A program made the position numbers and the translations under genes. Shown piece after piece: positions 24,902-32,674 of a stretch of 64,000 bases of DNA. The stretch's first letter is position 1. Each line of letters starts with the position of its first letter. This DNA is from Pseudomonadota bacterium (lineage in GTDB: Bacteria > Pseudomonadota > Gammaproteobacteria > Burkholderiales > Burkholderiaceae_B): NCBI GenBank assembly GCA_023425645.1, contig JAFACG010000037.1:1-64000 (forward strand). Reading direction: 5' to 3'. The notes under the pieces are model-generated. The model worked only from the letters and a program-made list of their open reading frames with translations, was not told where the DNA came from and did not search any database.

Positions 24902-25426
24902 AAGCGCGACGGCGAACCTTAAACCATGAACAGCTTAAACCACTATGAAAACGCAGGTAACGAAGCACCAACTCAATAAGACGCTCCCCCTCAATTCCTA
25001 AGGATGCTTTTTTACATCACTTATCAACACCGGCCGTTGTCTTCCCGGTTCTGCGTTTTCCCATCCAGAGCCCGACCGGGAACCGTACCAATGCCTAACC
25101 TCTTCCACAGTGCAAGTTCTCGCGGCAGGATTATGAACACCACTTCATGAGACCAATCGTCTCGCAACATCGTCATACATGCCGATCGTTATGACGCTCC
25201 CAGTTCGTAATAAGAAGTTACATATTAGATTAGGGCCATGCCCGGCACGGGGTTTTCCCTTATCTCCCTTGAAAATCGTTCAATACCCCGTCATTTTGCA
25301 CGGGTTTTCCCTGGCTTATAGGTAGTTTGCGGGGGCCTGTATATGAATTCGATTATGAACAGACCCCATCACTCCATTACATTGGCGTTGTTCTGCACAA
25401 CAACTCATCCAATACGGAGACATTTC
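24902..25426. other. 525-bp AT-rich intergenic region
   Basis: This gap between the LTA-synthase-like gene and the divergent permease gene is clearly lower in GC than its surroundings. No coding frame of family-like quality, tRNA or insertion sequence was seen. Its right half carries a paired-repeat leader described separately. The left half has a weak CCCGGT/ACCGGG inverted pair around 25040-25080. Confidence 0.6.
25245..25312 (+). promoter_or_regulatory. Candidate leader element upstream of the xanthine/uracil permease: paired GCACGGG(G)TTTTCCCT repeats
   Basis: GCACGGGGTTTTCCCT (25245-25260) and GCACGGGTTTTCCCT (25298-25312) start 53 bp apart. Each contains a small GGG-TTTT-CCC hairpin, and CCCCGT/ACGGG pairing is possible around the second copy. 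They lie 115-180 bp before the permease ATG, where a cis-acting RNA or operator would be expected. It does not match a purine riboswitch core that I can recognise. Confidence 0.35.
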
Positions 25427-26917
25427 ATGGGTACGAGCACTACCTCCGCACCCGTCGACGAACGTTTACCAAACGGGAAACTTGCCGTCCTCGGCCTGCA
25501 ACACGTCCTGGTGATGTATGCGGGTGCCGTGGCGGTTCCACTGATTGTGGGCCGCGCACTCAACCTCTCGTCCGAAGAGGTATCGATCCTGATCGCGGCC
25601 GACCTGTTCGTCTGCGGCCTGGTGTCCATCATCCAGTCGCTGGGTTTCACCCAATATTTCGGCATCAAGCTGCCCGTCATGATGGGCGTGACCTTCGCGG
25701 CCGTCGGCCCCATGGTGTCCATGGCGCAGGCCAATCCCGGGCACGAAGGCGCGCAATTGCTCTTTGGCACGGTGATCGGCGCGGGCATCATCACCATGAT
25801 CATCGCGCCGGCCGTCAGCAAGATGCTGCGCTTCTTTCCGCCCGTGGTGACGGGCACCATCATCGCCATGATCGGCATCACGCTGATGCGCGTGGGCATC
25901 AACTGGATCTTCGGCAACCCCGTGGGCCCGACCGCGCCATCCGTGGTGAACCCCGATCACCTGGCCTGGCTGCAGCATGCGCAGTCTGCGGCCGCCATGC
26001 CTGGCTCGGCCCTGCCGCCTCCGCCGGACGGCCTGGTGCTCAAGCCCACCGTTCCCAACCCTCGCTACGCCAACCTGACCGGGCTGGGAATCGCCGCCAT
26101 CGTGCTGGTGTCCATCCTGCTGATCGCCAAGTTCTGCAAGGGCTTCCTGGCCAACGTCGCCGTGCTGCTGGGCATCGTGATCGGCGCCGTCATCGCCTCG
26201 GCCATGGGCATCATGACCTACGAAAAAGTCGCCAAGGCCGACTGGGTGGACCTGGTGCTGCCTTTCCACTTCGGCATGCCCAAGTTCGACGCCCTGCACA
26301 TCGCCACCATGACGCTGGTCATGATCGTGGTGCTGATCGAGTCCACCGGCATGTTCCTCGCGCTGAGCGACATGACGGGCAAGAAGGTTGACCAGAAAGA
26401 CCTGGCGCGCGGCTTGCGCACCGATGGCCTGGGCACCTTGCTGGGCGGCATCTTCAACACCTTCCCCTACTCCAGCTTCTCGCAGAACGTGGGCCTGGTG
26501 GCGGTGACCGGCGTGCGCAGCCGCTTCGTGTGCGTGGCCGGCGGCGTCATCCTGGTCATCCTGGGCCTGCTGCCCAAGATGGCCGCCCTGGTCGAGTCCC
26601 TGCCCACCGTGGTGCTGGGCGGCGCCGGCATCGTGATGTTCGGCATGGTGACCGCCACCGGCATCCGCATCCTGTCGGGCGTGGACTACAAGACCAATCG
26701 CAACAACTCCATGATCGTGGCCATCTCGATCGGCGTGGGCATGATTCCCCTGGTTGCGCCCAACTACATGCAGTGGATGCCTCACGCCATCCACCCCCTG
26801 ATCGAATCGGGCATCCTGCTGACCTCCATTGCCGCCGTCCTGTTGAACCTGTTCTTCAACGGCGCCAAAGAAGACAAGCACGCCGCCATCGAAGCAGCCA
26901 AGCACGCCGAAGCGTAA
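25427..26917 (+). CDS. NCS2-family xanthine/uracil-type permease
   Basis: This nucleobase:cation symporter-2 protein of 496 residues has about 12-14 membrane spans. It begins with the NCS2 hallmark LGLQHVLVMYAGAVAVPLIV. The transport-site region ESTGMFLALSDMTGKKVDQK is followed by GGIFNTFPYSSFSQNVGLVA, typical of the xanthine/uric acid branch (XanP/PbuX). GGAGACATTTC precedes the ATG at 25427. It stands alone and ends just before a strong terminator. Xanthine or urate is the likely substrate; uracil is less likely. Confidence 0.9.
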   Translation: MGTSTTSAPVDERLPNGKLAVLGLQHVLVMYAGAVAVPLIVGRALNLSSEEVSILIAADLFVCGLVSIIQSLGFTQYFGIKLPVMMGVTFAAVGPMVSMAQANPGHEGAQLLFGTVIGAGIITMIIAPAVSKMLRFFPPVVTGTIIAMIGITLMRVGINWIFGNPVGPTAPSVVNPDHLAWLQHAQSAAAMPGSALPPPPDGLVLKPTVPNPRYANLTGLGIAAIVLVSILLIAKFCKGFLANVAVLLGIVIGAVIASAMGIMTYEKVAKADWVDLVLPFHFGMPKFDALHIATMTLVMIVVLIESTGMFLALSDMTGKKVDQKDLARGLRTDGLGTLLGGIFNTFPYSSFSQNVGLVAVTGVRSRFVCVAGGVILVILGLLPKMAALVESLPTVVLGGAGIVMFGMVTATGIRILSGVDYKTNRNNSMIVAISIGVGMIPLVAPNYMQWMPHAIHPLIESGILLTSIAAVLLNLFFNGAKEDKHAAIEAAKHAEA

Positions 26918-26957
26918 GGGCGGCCTGGAATAAAAAAGCAGCAAGCAGCAACTTCAC

Positions 26958-26993
26958 ACCGGCTTATCGGCCTAGCGATAAGCCGGTTTTTTT
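26958..26993 (+). terminator. Strong rho-independent terminator
   Basis: A perfect 12-bp stem, ACCGGCTTATCG with CGATAAGCCGGT around the loop GCCTAG, is followed by a run of seven T after the shared last base. It ends the permease transcript. The convergent gene on the minus strand ends at 26997, immediately beyond. Confidence 0.9.
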
Positions 26994-26996
26994 CAT

Positions 26997-27770
26997 TCAA
27001 GATGCGAATCGGCGCGCGCCGGCCACGCACAGCACGGCGCCCAGGGTGACCAGCACCATGCCGATGCTGACGGCCTCCCCCAGCAGGGCGGCCGCCAGGG
27101 CCAGGCCCATGAACGGCTGCAGCAGCTGCAACTGCCCTACCGCGGCAATGCCGCCGTGCGCCAATCCCCGGTACCAGAACACGAAACCCAGCAACATGCT
27201 GAACAGGGATACATAGCCAAAACCCAGCCAGGCGGACAGGCTCACCGAAGCGAAGCTGGACGGCCAGCGCCAGATCGCCATGGCGGCCATGGCGGGCAGC
27301 GACAGAAGCAGGGCCCAGCAGATCACCTGCCAGCCGCCCAGCCGGCGCGACAGACGCGCGCCTTCGGCATAACCCAGGCCGCAGACCACGACGGCGGCCA
27401 GCATCAGGGAATCGCCCTGCCAGGACGCGTCCAGGCCATCGCGAGCGGCATACCCCACCACGACGGCGCTGCCCAGGAGCGAACACACCCAGAACGCCGG
27501 GCGGTGGCGCTCGCCCGCCAGCAGCACGCCGAAGGCAGCCGTGCACAAAGGCAGCAAGCCGACAAAGACGATGGAATGGGCGGAAGTGACGTATTGCAGC
27601 GCCAGCGCCGTCAGCAAGGGAAAACCGAGCACGACGCCCAAGGCGACCAGGACCGAGGACCGGAACCCGTAATGCGCCGCATTGTGCACGGACAGCAGAT
27701 TATTGGGCCCCGGCGCCATGTTCAAGGCAAAGCAGGCGGGAATGAACAGAATCAAGGTGGTCAGGTTCAT
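26997..27770 (-). CDS. Chimeric transporter: LysE/RhtB N-terminus fused to an EamA/DMT body
   Basis: The first 45 or so residues are LysE-family: MNLTTLILFIPACFALN, then MAPGPNNLLSVHNAAHYGFR. From about residue 46 the sequence becomes a drug/metabolite transporter of the EamA type (VVLGFPLLTALALQYVTSAH, then FGVLLAGERHRPAFW, and a second repeat ending with LLGEAVSIGMVLVTLGAVLC). Total length is 257 residues, short for EamA (about 290), and the first one or two EamA spans are missing. An in-frame deletion between two neighbouring exporter genes explains this best. The frame is intact and could be expressed; activity is doubtful. Confidence 0.75.
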   Translation of the reverse strand: MNLTTLILFIPACFALNMAPGPNNLLSVHNAAHYGFRSSVLVALGVVLGFPLLTALALQYVTSAHSIVFVGLLPLCTAAFGVLLAGERHRPAFWVCSLLGSAVVVGYAARDGLDASWQGDSLMLAAVVVCGLGYAEGARLSRRLGGWQVICWALLLSLPAMAAMAIWRWPSSFASVSLSAWLGFGYVSLFSMLLGFVFWYRGLAHGGIAAVGQLQLLQPFMGLALAAALLGEAVSIGMVLVTLGAVLCVAGARRFAS

Positions 27771-27774
27771 GAGA

Positions 27775-27975
27775 TCAACGGGGTGGTTCGGCGAGAGAGT
27801 CGGGCGCGTCAGACAAGGCTGGCTCCAAGGGCGGATTGGGCCCAATGTAAACAGGCTTGCCATCCTGCCAGACCACAGCGTACTGCCCAAGGCGGCGCTT
27901 GCGGTCCAACGCCTTGGCCACCGACTTCCTCAGGCTTTCCAGAACTTTGCGGTCATCATCGCCATAGAGGGTCAT
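27775..27975 (-). CDS. Small conserved-looking hypothetical protein
   Basis: This 66-residue charged protein begins MTLYGDDDRKVLESLRKSVA and continues KALDRKRRLGQYAVVWQDGK, with an acidic/proline-rich tail. Its ATG overlaps the stop codon (ATGA) of an upstream reading-frame remnant, and it ends 4 bases before the chimeric transporter gene. The amphipathic helix plus beta-hairpin pattern (QYAVVWQDGKPVYIG) looks like a real small protein, perhaps an antitoxin-like or phage-derived product. I do not recognise the family. Confidence 0.5.
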   Translation of the reverse strand: MTLYGDDDRKVLESLRKSVAKALDRKRRLGQYAVVWQDGKPVYIGPNPPLEPALSDAPDSLAEPPR

Positions 27976-28103
27976 AAACCGGCCTCTCGTCTTAATTGCA
28001 AGTACTCGGGCTCTGCAAGCACTTCCAGTTGCTCCCCCCGTTGCACGAACCTAGTATAGTCATAACCTTCTTTTGATCGGACCCATTGGCGCCGTACAGG
28101 CTA
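27972..28103 (-). pseudogene. C-terminal gene remnant upstream of the small hypothetical gene
   Basis: Between a TAG at 28101-28103 and a TGA at 27972-27974 lies a 42-residue open frame with protein-like composition (EGYDYTRFVQRGEQLEVLAE, then PEYLQLRREAGL). It has no start codon near its beginning. The TGA overlaps the following ATG, an arrangement normally seen between real co-translated genes. Immediately upstream, in the same frame, a 19-codon frame (MPDGRVFSETTGTAGAVIL) runs into the TAG. The most economical reading is the decayed remains of a gene; the family is unknown. Confidence 0.35.
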
Positions 28104-28190
28104 CAAAATCACCGCGCCAGCCGTACCGGTGGTCTCGGAGAAGACGCGTCCATCAGGCATATCAAAACCACCCAACAAGAATCTGCCGCC

Positions 28191-28952
28191 TTATGCGCTG
28201 ATACTGTTCACCAGCAGATCCGCCGGTCCCAGGGCGGGAGAATCGCCCTTCTTGCCGCGCGCGTCGCGCATTTCCTGGATCAGCAGGCGCTTGTTGTCGC
28301 GGCTGCGGTAGGCGTGTTCACGCATCAGGGCTTCGGCGCGGCTGGCCTCGCCGCGGACCAGGGCCTGCAGGACGTCTTCGTGGTCGGTCTGGGCGCGGGT
28401 CACGAAAGAGGTTGCCAGCCGTGTGGGCACGGTGGCCAGGGCCAGCGAACCGGGCCCGACGAACGGCATCTTGTTGTTGTGCTCCAGCGCCGACACCAGC
28501 GCGCTGTTGCCGCAGGCCTGAGCCAGCACATCGTGGAAACGCTGGTTGACCTTGCGCCAGGCCTGCGCGTCCACGGCATGGCTTTCTGCATGCAATGCCT
28601 GGTCCACCAGCGCGCGACCAGCCTGCACGGCCGCCTCCAGTTCGGCGCGCGCCTCCGGAGTCAGGCCGGCCTCGGCCACCAGGCGGGCCGCCATGCCTTC
28701 CAGCACGCCGCGAACCTCCACCGCATCGCCGATATCGTCCATGGAAAACACGCGCACGCGAAAGCCCCGCGAGGGCAATTGCTCCAGCAGGCCTTCTTTT
28801 TCCAGCTCGGCAAACGCAAGCCGCAAGGGCGTGCGCGACACGCCCAGGCGAGCGGCGTAGTGCAGCTCCGTCAGGCGCTCGCCGGGACGTACCTCTCCGG
28901 AAAGAATGATCTCCCGAAGCGCTGAAATAACACGGTCTGTCTGAACGGCCAT
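28191..28952 (-). CDS. GntR/FCD-family regulator of the aromatic operon
   Basis: This 253-residue regulator has an N-terminal GntR winged helix (ISALREIILSGEVRPGERLT, then LGVSRTPLRLAFAELEKEGL) and a C-terminal all-helical FCD effector domain (residues about 90-235). FCD metal-ligand-type positions are visible in FHDVLAQACGNSALV and HEDVLQALVRGEASRAEALM. It is divergent from the FAH-to-Bug operon. The shared gap carries three TTGCATGCAA palindromes, suitable GntR operators. It probably represses the operon until a pathway intermediate binds. Confidence 0.9.
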   Translation of the reverse strand: MAVQTDRVISALREIILSGEVRPGERLTELHYAARLGVSRTPLRLAFAELEKEGLLEQLPSRGFRVRVFSMDDIGDAVEVRGVLEGMAARLVAEAGLTPEARAELEAAVQAGRALVDQALHAESHAVDAQAWRKVNQRFHDVLAQACGNSALVSALEHNNKMPFVGPGSLALATVPTRLATSFVTRAQTDHEDVLQALVRGEASRAEALMREHAYRSRDNKRLLIQEMRDARGKKGDSPALGPADLLVNSISA

Positions 28953-29009
28953 GGCAGGTCGATAGTGGTTGCGGAGCCGACAGTGTAACTCAGACTGTCG
29001 CCCCTAATA

Positions 29010-29019
29010 TTGCATGCAA
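29010..29019. promoter_or_regulatory. GntR operator copy 1 (TTGCATGCAA)
   Basis: A perfect 10-bp palindrome in the divergent gap, 58 bp upstream of the regulator start on the minus strand. It is well placed for autorepression. Copy 2 begins 31 bp away. Confidence 0.7.
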
Positions 29020-29040
29020 AAAACTTGATGAAGATCAATA

Positions 29041-29050
29041 TTGCATGCAA
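29041..29050. promoter_or_regulatory. GntR operator copy 2 (TTGCATGCAA)
   Basis: A perfect palindrome identical to copy 1, starting 31 bp after it (about three helical turns) and 62 bp before copy 3 (about six turns). It lies just upstream of the candidate -35 element of the catabolic operon. Confidence 0.7.
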
Positions 29051-29073
29051 TAATAAATTTAAACAACGATTAT

Positions 29074-29101
29074 TTGACCAAAAACAGAGCCTTGTTCTTA
29101 T
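29074..29101 (+). promoter_or_regulatory. Candidate sigma-70 promoter of the aromatic operon
   Basis: TTGACC at 29074-29079 is followed after 16 bp by a weak -10, TCTTAT (29096-29101). The third GntR palindrome begins 2 bp further on, so a bound repressor would cover the start of transcription. Confidence 0.4.
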
Positions 29102-29102
29102 T

Positions 29103-29112
29103 TTGCATGCAA
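29103..29112. promoter_or_regulatory. GntR operator copy 3 (TTGCATGCAA)
   Basis: A perfect palindrome between the candidate -10 and the AGGAGACGCC ribosome binding site of the first operon gene. A fourth exact copy lies inside that gene at 29293-29302. Confidence 0.7.
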
Positions 29113-29130
29113 GGAATTGCAGGAGACGCC

Positions 29131-29976
29131 ATGAAGTTAGCCCGTTTCTCGCACCGGGGCGCCGCTCGCTGGGGACTGGTGGCACAGGACCGCGTGATTC
29201 CCCTGGACGCCGTGTGGCCCACGCTGGCCCAAGGCCTGGCGCAATCGCCGGCCGCCCTGCAGGCCGCCGCTGAACAGCAAGGCCAAAGCGCATTGCATGC
29301 AAACGAAGTGCAATGGCTGCCCGTTGCCGAATCCGGCAGCAAGATTCTGTGCGTGGGGCTGAACTACGGCCGCCACGTCCTGGAAGGCGGACGCGACCTG
29401 CCCTCCCACCCTTCCCTGTTCTTGCGTCACCTGGACTCTTTCGTGGGCCATGAACAGGACATCATCCGCCCCGCCTGTTCCACGCAGTTCGACTTCGAGG
29501 GCGAACTGGCCGTGGTGATCGGCCGGGAAGGCCGCCACATTCCCGCCGAACGGGCCATGGACCATGTGGCCGGCTACACCTGCATGGGCGAGAACTCGGT
29601 GCGCGACTTCCAGAAACACACCGCGCAGGTGACCGCCGGCAAGAACTTCGACCGCAGCGGCGCGCTGGGCCCCTGGATCGTTACCCGCGATGAAGCGGGC
29701 GCCCCGGAGGCCATGACCCTGCAGACGCGGCTGAACGGCGAGGTGATGCAGTCCGCGCCCGTGTCCGACCTGATCTTCCCCATCCCCGCGCTGATCGCCT
29801 ACATCAGCACCTTCACCACGCTGCGCGCGGGCGATGTGATCGCCACCGGCACGCCCGAAGGCATAGGCCTGCGCCGCACGCCGCCGCTGTTCATGAAAGC
29901 CGGCGACGTGCTGGAAATCGACATCTCCGGCCTGGGCGTGCTGCGCTCGACCGTGGCCGACGAACCAACCGCTTGA
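29131..29976 (+). CDS. Fumarylacetoacetate hydrolase family enzyme
   Basis: This FAH-fold hydrolase of 281 residues probably cleaves a fumarylpyruvate/maleylpyruvate-type product in aromatic breakdown. Family features are ILCVGLNYGRHVLEGG, the metal-binding FDFEGELAVVIGREGRHI, GYTCMGENSVRDFQKHT, TAGKNFDRSGALGPWIV and VIATGTPEGIGLRRTPP. AGGAGACGCC precedes the ATG at 29131. It is first in the GntR-controlled operon and carries a TTGCATGCAA operator copy within its coding sequence. The exact substrate depends on the ring-cleavage product of the bicupin enzyme. Confidence 0.88.
   Translation: MKLARFSHRGAARWGLVAQDRVIPLDAVWPTLAQGLAQSPAALQAAAEQQGQSALHANEVQWLPVAESGSKILCVGLNYGRHVLEGGRDLPSHPSLFLRHLDSFVGHEQDIIRPACSTQFDFEGELAVVIGREGRHIPAERAMDHVAGYTCMGENSVRDFQKHTAQVTAGKNFDRSGALGPWIVTRDEAGAPEAMTLQTRLNGEVMQSAPVSDLIFPIPALIAYISTFTTLRAGDVIATGTPEGIGLRRTPPLFMKAGDVLEIDISGLGVLRSTVADEPTA
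29293..29302. promoter_or_regulatory. Intragenic GntR operator copy 4 (TTGCATGCAA)
   Basis: An exact copy of the intergenic palindrome inside the first gene of the operon, 190 bp after copy 3. It could act in repression by looping. Chance occurrence of this 10-mer within a few hundred bases of three others is unlikely. Confidence 0.5.
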
Positions 29977-29991
29977 TACCAAGGAATCCTC

Positions 29992-30984
29992 ATGCAGCAA
30001 GATGGCGTTCTCTACCTGACCGAACGTGACGTGGTGTCCGTGCTGGACATGCCTGCCGCGATCGACGCCCTGGCCGGCATGCTGGCCGCCCAAGGCCGCC
30101 AGGCCGTCAAGAACGTGCCCAAGGCGCTGGGCACCTGGGGCGACAGCTGCTCCATGCATGCGCTGGGCTCGGTGATGACCGAAGGCGGTCAATGCGGCTT
30201 CAAGACCTGGGTGCACACGCCGCGCGGCGGCGGCTCCATGTTCAGCCTGTTCGACGCCGACACCGGCCGCCTGCAGGCCCTGATCGAGGCCCGCGCGCTG
30301 GGCATGATGCGCACGGCCGCCATCAGCGGCGTGGCCACCCGCGCCCTGGCCCCGCGCGAGGCGCGCGTGGCCGCGCTGATCGGCACCGGTCCGCAGGCCG
30401 TCACCCAGCTGGCCGCCCTGGCGGCCGTGCAGGAACTGGATGAGGTGCGCGTCTACAGCCCCACCGCCGAAAAACGCGCCGCCTTCGTCGCCAAGCTGGC
30501 TCCGCGCTACGGCTTTGCGCTGCGCGACTGCGCCAGCCTGCAAGCGGCCATGGACGGCGCCGGCATCGTCACCACCATCACCCGCGCCACCGATCCATTC
30601 ATCACCCCTGAACTGATGCAGTCCTGTCGCCACATCAATGCCGTGGGCGCCATCCTGCCCGCCAAGGCCGAACTGGAACAGGCCGTGGTGCAGTCCGCCG
30701 ACCTGATCGTGGTGGACGACAGGGACAACGCCCTGCGCGGCTCGCGCGAATTGCGCGAGCGCTTCGGCGCCGAGGCCGCCGCCTGGGGCGAGGTCTCCTC
30801 GCTGAGCGAGCGGCTGGCCCAAGGCATCGGCCGCCCGGACGGTGCGCGCCTGACCTTGTTCAAGGGCATGGGCATGGGCCTGTCCGACCTGGCCATGGCC
30901 ACCACCGTGTATCAGCGCGCAGTCGAACGCGGACTGGGCATCGCCCTGCCCGCCCAGACCCGCCAGAACCTGCTTCTCGATTAA
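29992..30984 (+). CDS. Ornithine cyclodeaminase/mu-crystallin family protein
   Basis: This NAD(P)-dependent enzyme has 330 residues. The N-terminal dimer part contains FKTWVHTPRGGGSMFSLFDA, and the Rossmann motif is ALIGTGPQAVTQLAALAAV near residues 126-144. The family covers ornithine cyclodeaminase, alanine dehydrogenase and ketimine reductases. It sits second in an aromatic-degradation operon, where ornithine use is unlikely. An imine- or enamine-handling step for an amino-substituted aromatic is a plausible role, but this is inference. Confidence 0.85.
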   Translation: MQQDGVLYLTERDVVSVLDMPAAIDALAGMLAAQGRQAVKNVPKALGTWGDSCSMHALGSVMTEGGQCGFKTWVHTPRGGGSMFSLFDADTGRLQALIEARALGMMRTAAISGVATRALAPREARVAALIGTGPQAVTQLAALAAVQELDEVRVYSPTAEKRAAFVAKLAPRYGFALRDCASLQAAMDGAGIVTTITRATDPFITPELMQSCRHINAVGAILPAKAELEQAVVQSADLIVVDDRDNALRGSRELRERFGAEAAAWGEVSSLSERLAQGIGRPDGARLTLFKGMGMGLSDLAMATTVYQRAVERGLGIALPAQTRQNLLLD

Positions 30985-31019
30985 ATCTAGTGCGGCCGTC
31001 ACGGCCCAGAGGAACTCTC

Positions 31020-32141
31020 ATGGAAAAAACGTCTAGCCCCTTCGTGGATGTCAGCGGCGCCGCTCCTCGCGAGCAGAACATGTGGCCATCCATCGTGATC
31101 ACCAAGGAATCCATCGATCTGGAGATCGCCCGCCTGCAGGACATCGCGCGTCCTGACAACGGCCGGCGCGCCAGCTTGATCGTGCACCCTCAGGCCACCC
31201 GCCCCGGCCTGGGCCTGTCGCCGGGCATCGACGTGACCATCAATGTCCTGAACCCGGGCGAGCGCACCTTCAATCTGCGCAAGAACTCCAATATGGTCGA
31301 GATCTGCATTTCGGGCAGCGGCGTGGCGGTCTGTGACGGCACGCAGACCCGCGTCAGCAAGTTCGACGTCTGGAACACGCCTTCCATGGCCGTGCACAGC
31401 TACTACAACGACAGCAACGCCCCCTGGGTGCGCCTGTCCTACTCCAACGCGCCGCTGCTGGAAAAACTGGAAATCCACTACGTGGAAGAGTTCGAGGGCG
31501 ACATTCCTCCGGCCGACGCCGGCACCACGCCCGCCGCCGCCCCGAACAGCTCGGGCGGTCCGCGCGCCCGGGACCTGGCCCTGCGCGAACAGATCACCGA
31601 GCAAGGCGCCTGGCTGCTTGGCTACGAATGGCTGATCGACATCGACGTGATCGAATCCAAGTCGCTGCACTGGCCCTGGGAAAAAGTCTCCCAATACCTG
31701 CCCAGCGTGGAGGAGATCGACCGCGGCTACAACGGCCGGCGCCTGTTCGTGCTGTACAACCCCGCGACGGAGCGGCGCATCGGCACCACGCACAGCTTCT
31801 TCGCCACGATCTCCAGCTCGCCGCCGAACAACCACCACATCCCGCACCGCCACAGCTCCGCCGCCATGAACTATTACCTGCGCGGCCGCGGCTACAGCAA
31901 GGTCAACGGCGAGCGTCTTGAGTGGAAGGAAGGCGACCTGATCCTGTCCGCACCGGGCTGGGCCATGCACTCGCACCACTCCGGCGACCAGACCACCTCC
32001 GCCCTGACCATCCAGGACCATCCGCTGCAGATCGCGATGGAATCGCTGATCTGGCAGGAACGCATCAAGGAGCCCATTCTGACACTGGGCCGCCAGGCCG
32101 GCTTCGAAAGCAACCGCGCCCAGTTCGTCGCGGCCAAGTAA
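31020..32141 (+). CDS. Bicupin ring-cleavage dioxygenase, gentisate 1,2-dioxygenase-like
   Basis: This 373-residue two-cupin protein has the size and layout of the gentisate/salicylate 1,2-dioxygenase family. The N-terminal cupin (around residues 70-150, FNLRKNSNMVEICISGSGVA) lacks the usual HxH metal pair. The C-terminal cupin has the full set: HHIPHRHSSAAMNYYLRGRG, then ERLEWKEGDLILSAPGWAMH. The active metal site therefore appears to be in the second cupin, the reverse of classical gentisate dioxygenase. It should cleave the product of the Rieske hydroxylase encoded just downstream. Confidence 0.78.
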   Translation: MEKTSSPFVDVSGAAPREQNMWPSIVITKESIDLEIARLQDIARPDNGRRASLIVHPQATRPGLGLSPGIDVTINVLNPGERTFNLRKNSNMVEICISGSGVAVCDGTQTRVSKFDVWNTPSMAVHSYYNDSNAPWVRLSYSNAPLLEKLEIHYVEEFEGDIPPADAGTTPAAAPNSSGGPRARDLALREQITEQGAWLLGYEWLIDIDVIESKSLHWPWEKVSQYLPSVEEIDRGYNGRRLFVLYNPATERRIGTTHSFFATISSSPPNNHHIPHRHSSAAMNYYLRGRGYSKVNGERLEWKEGDLILSAPGWAMHSHHSGDQTTSALTIQDHPLQIAMESLIWQERIKEPILTLGRQAGFESNRAQFVAAK

Positions 32142-32167
32142 GCCGCCCGCATCACAGGAACGACATC

Positions 32168-32653
32168 ATGACCACAGTACAGGACACGCTCGCGCTGCGC
32201 ATGCAGATCCGCGATTTCTACGACGACTACGCCAACACCCTGGACGAAGTGAACCTGGAAGGCTGGGTGGATTACTTCACCGAGGACTGCCACTACCGCG
32301 TGATATCGCAGGAGAACGTCAAGGCCGGGCTGCCGCTGGGCCTGATCTACTGCATGAACAAGAACATGCTGCGCGACCGCGTCACCGCCCTGCGCGAAAC
32401 CACCATGTACGAGCCGCGCACGCTGCGCCACTTCATCAGCGGCGTGCGCATCAACCGTATCGAAGACGGACTGATCCACGCCCAGGCCAACTTCCTGATC
32501 ACCGAGGCGCTGTCCGACCAGGAACCCACCGTGAACCTGGTGGGCCAGTACCAGGACATCCTGGAGCAGACGGAAGACGGCTTCCTGCTGCGCCGCCGCG
32601 ATTGCGTGTACGACAACTACCGCATCCGCAACTCCCTGATCATCCCCGTCTGA
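32168..32653 (+). CDS. Ring-hydroxylating oxygenase beta subunit, NagH-like
   Basis: This small oxygenase subunit of 161 residues has the NTF2-like fold of aromatic dioxygenase beta chains. It carries IRDFYDDYANTLDEVNLEGW, YFTEDCHYRVISQENV and LRETTMYEPRTLRHFISGV, and ends with DNYRIRNSLIIPV. The length equals that of the small subunit of salicylate 5-hydroxylase (NagH). It precedes the alpha subunit by 21 bp, reversed relative to the nagGH order. It is structural rather than catalytic. Confidence 0.88.
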   Translation: MTTVQDTLALRMQIRDFYDDYANTLDEVNLEGWVDYFTEDCHYRVISQENVKAGLPLGLIYCMNKNMLRDRVTALRETTMYEPRTLRHFISGVRINRIEDGLIHAQANFLITEALSDQEPTVNLVGQYQDILEQTEDGFLLRRRDCVYDNYRIRNSLIIPV

Positions 32654-32674
32654 CGCCCCCGCCAGGAGAATCTC

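Noticed and set aside
24985..25426. tRNA, small RNA or IS remnant in the gap before the permease gene
   Set aside because: No cloverleaf, terminal inverted repeats or transposase fragments could be seen.
25327..26391. Long overlapping frame in the permease gene
   Set aside because: The product is an Arg/His-rich shadow of the NCS2 permease in another frame.
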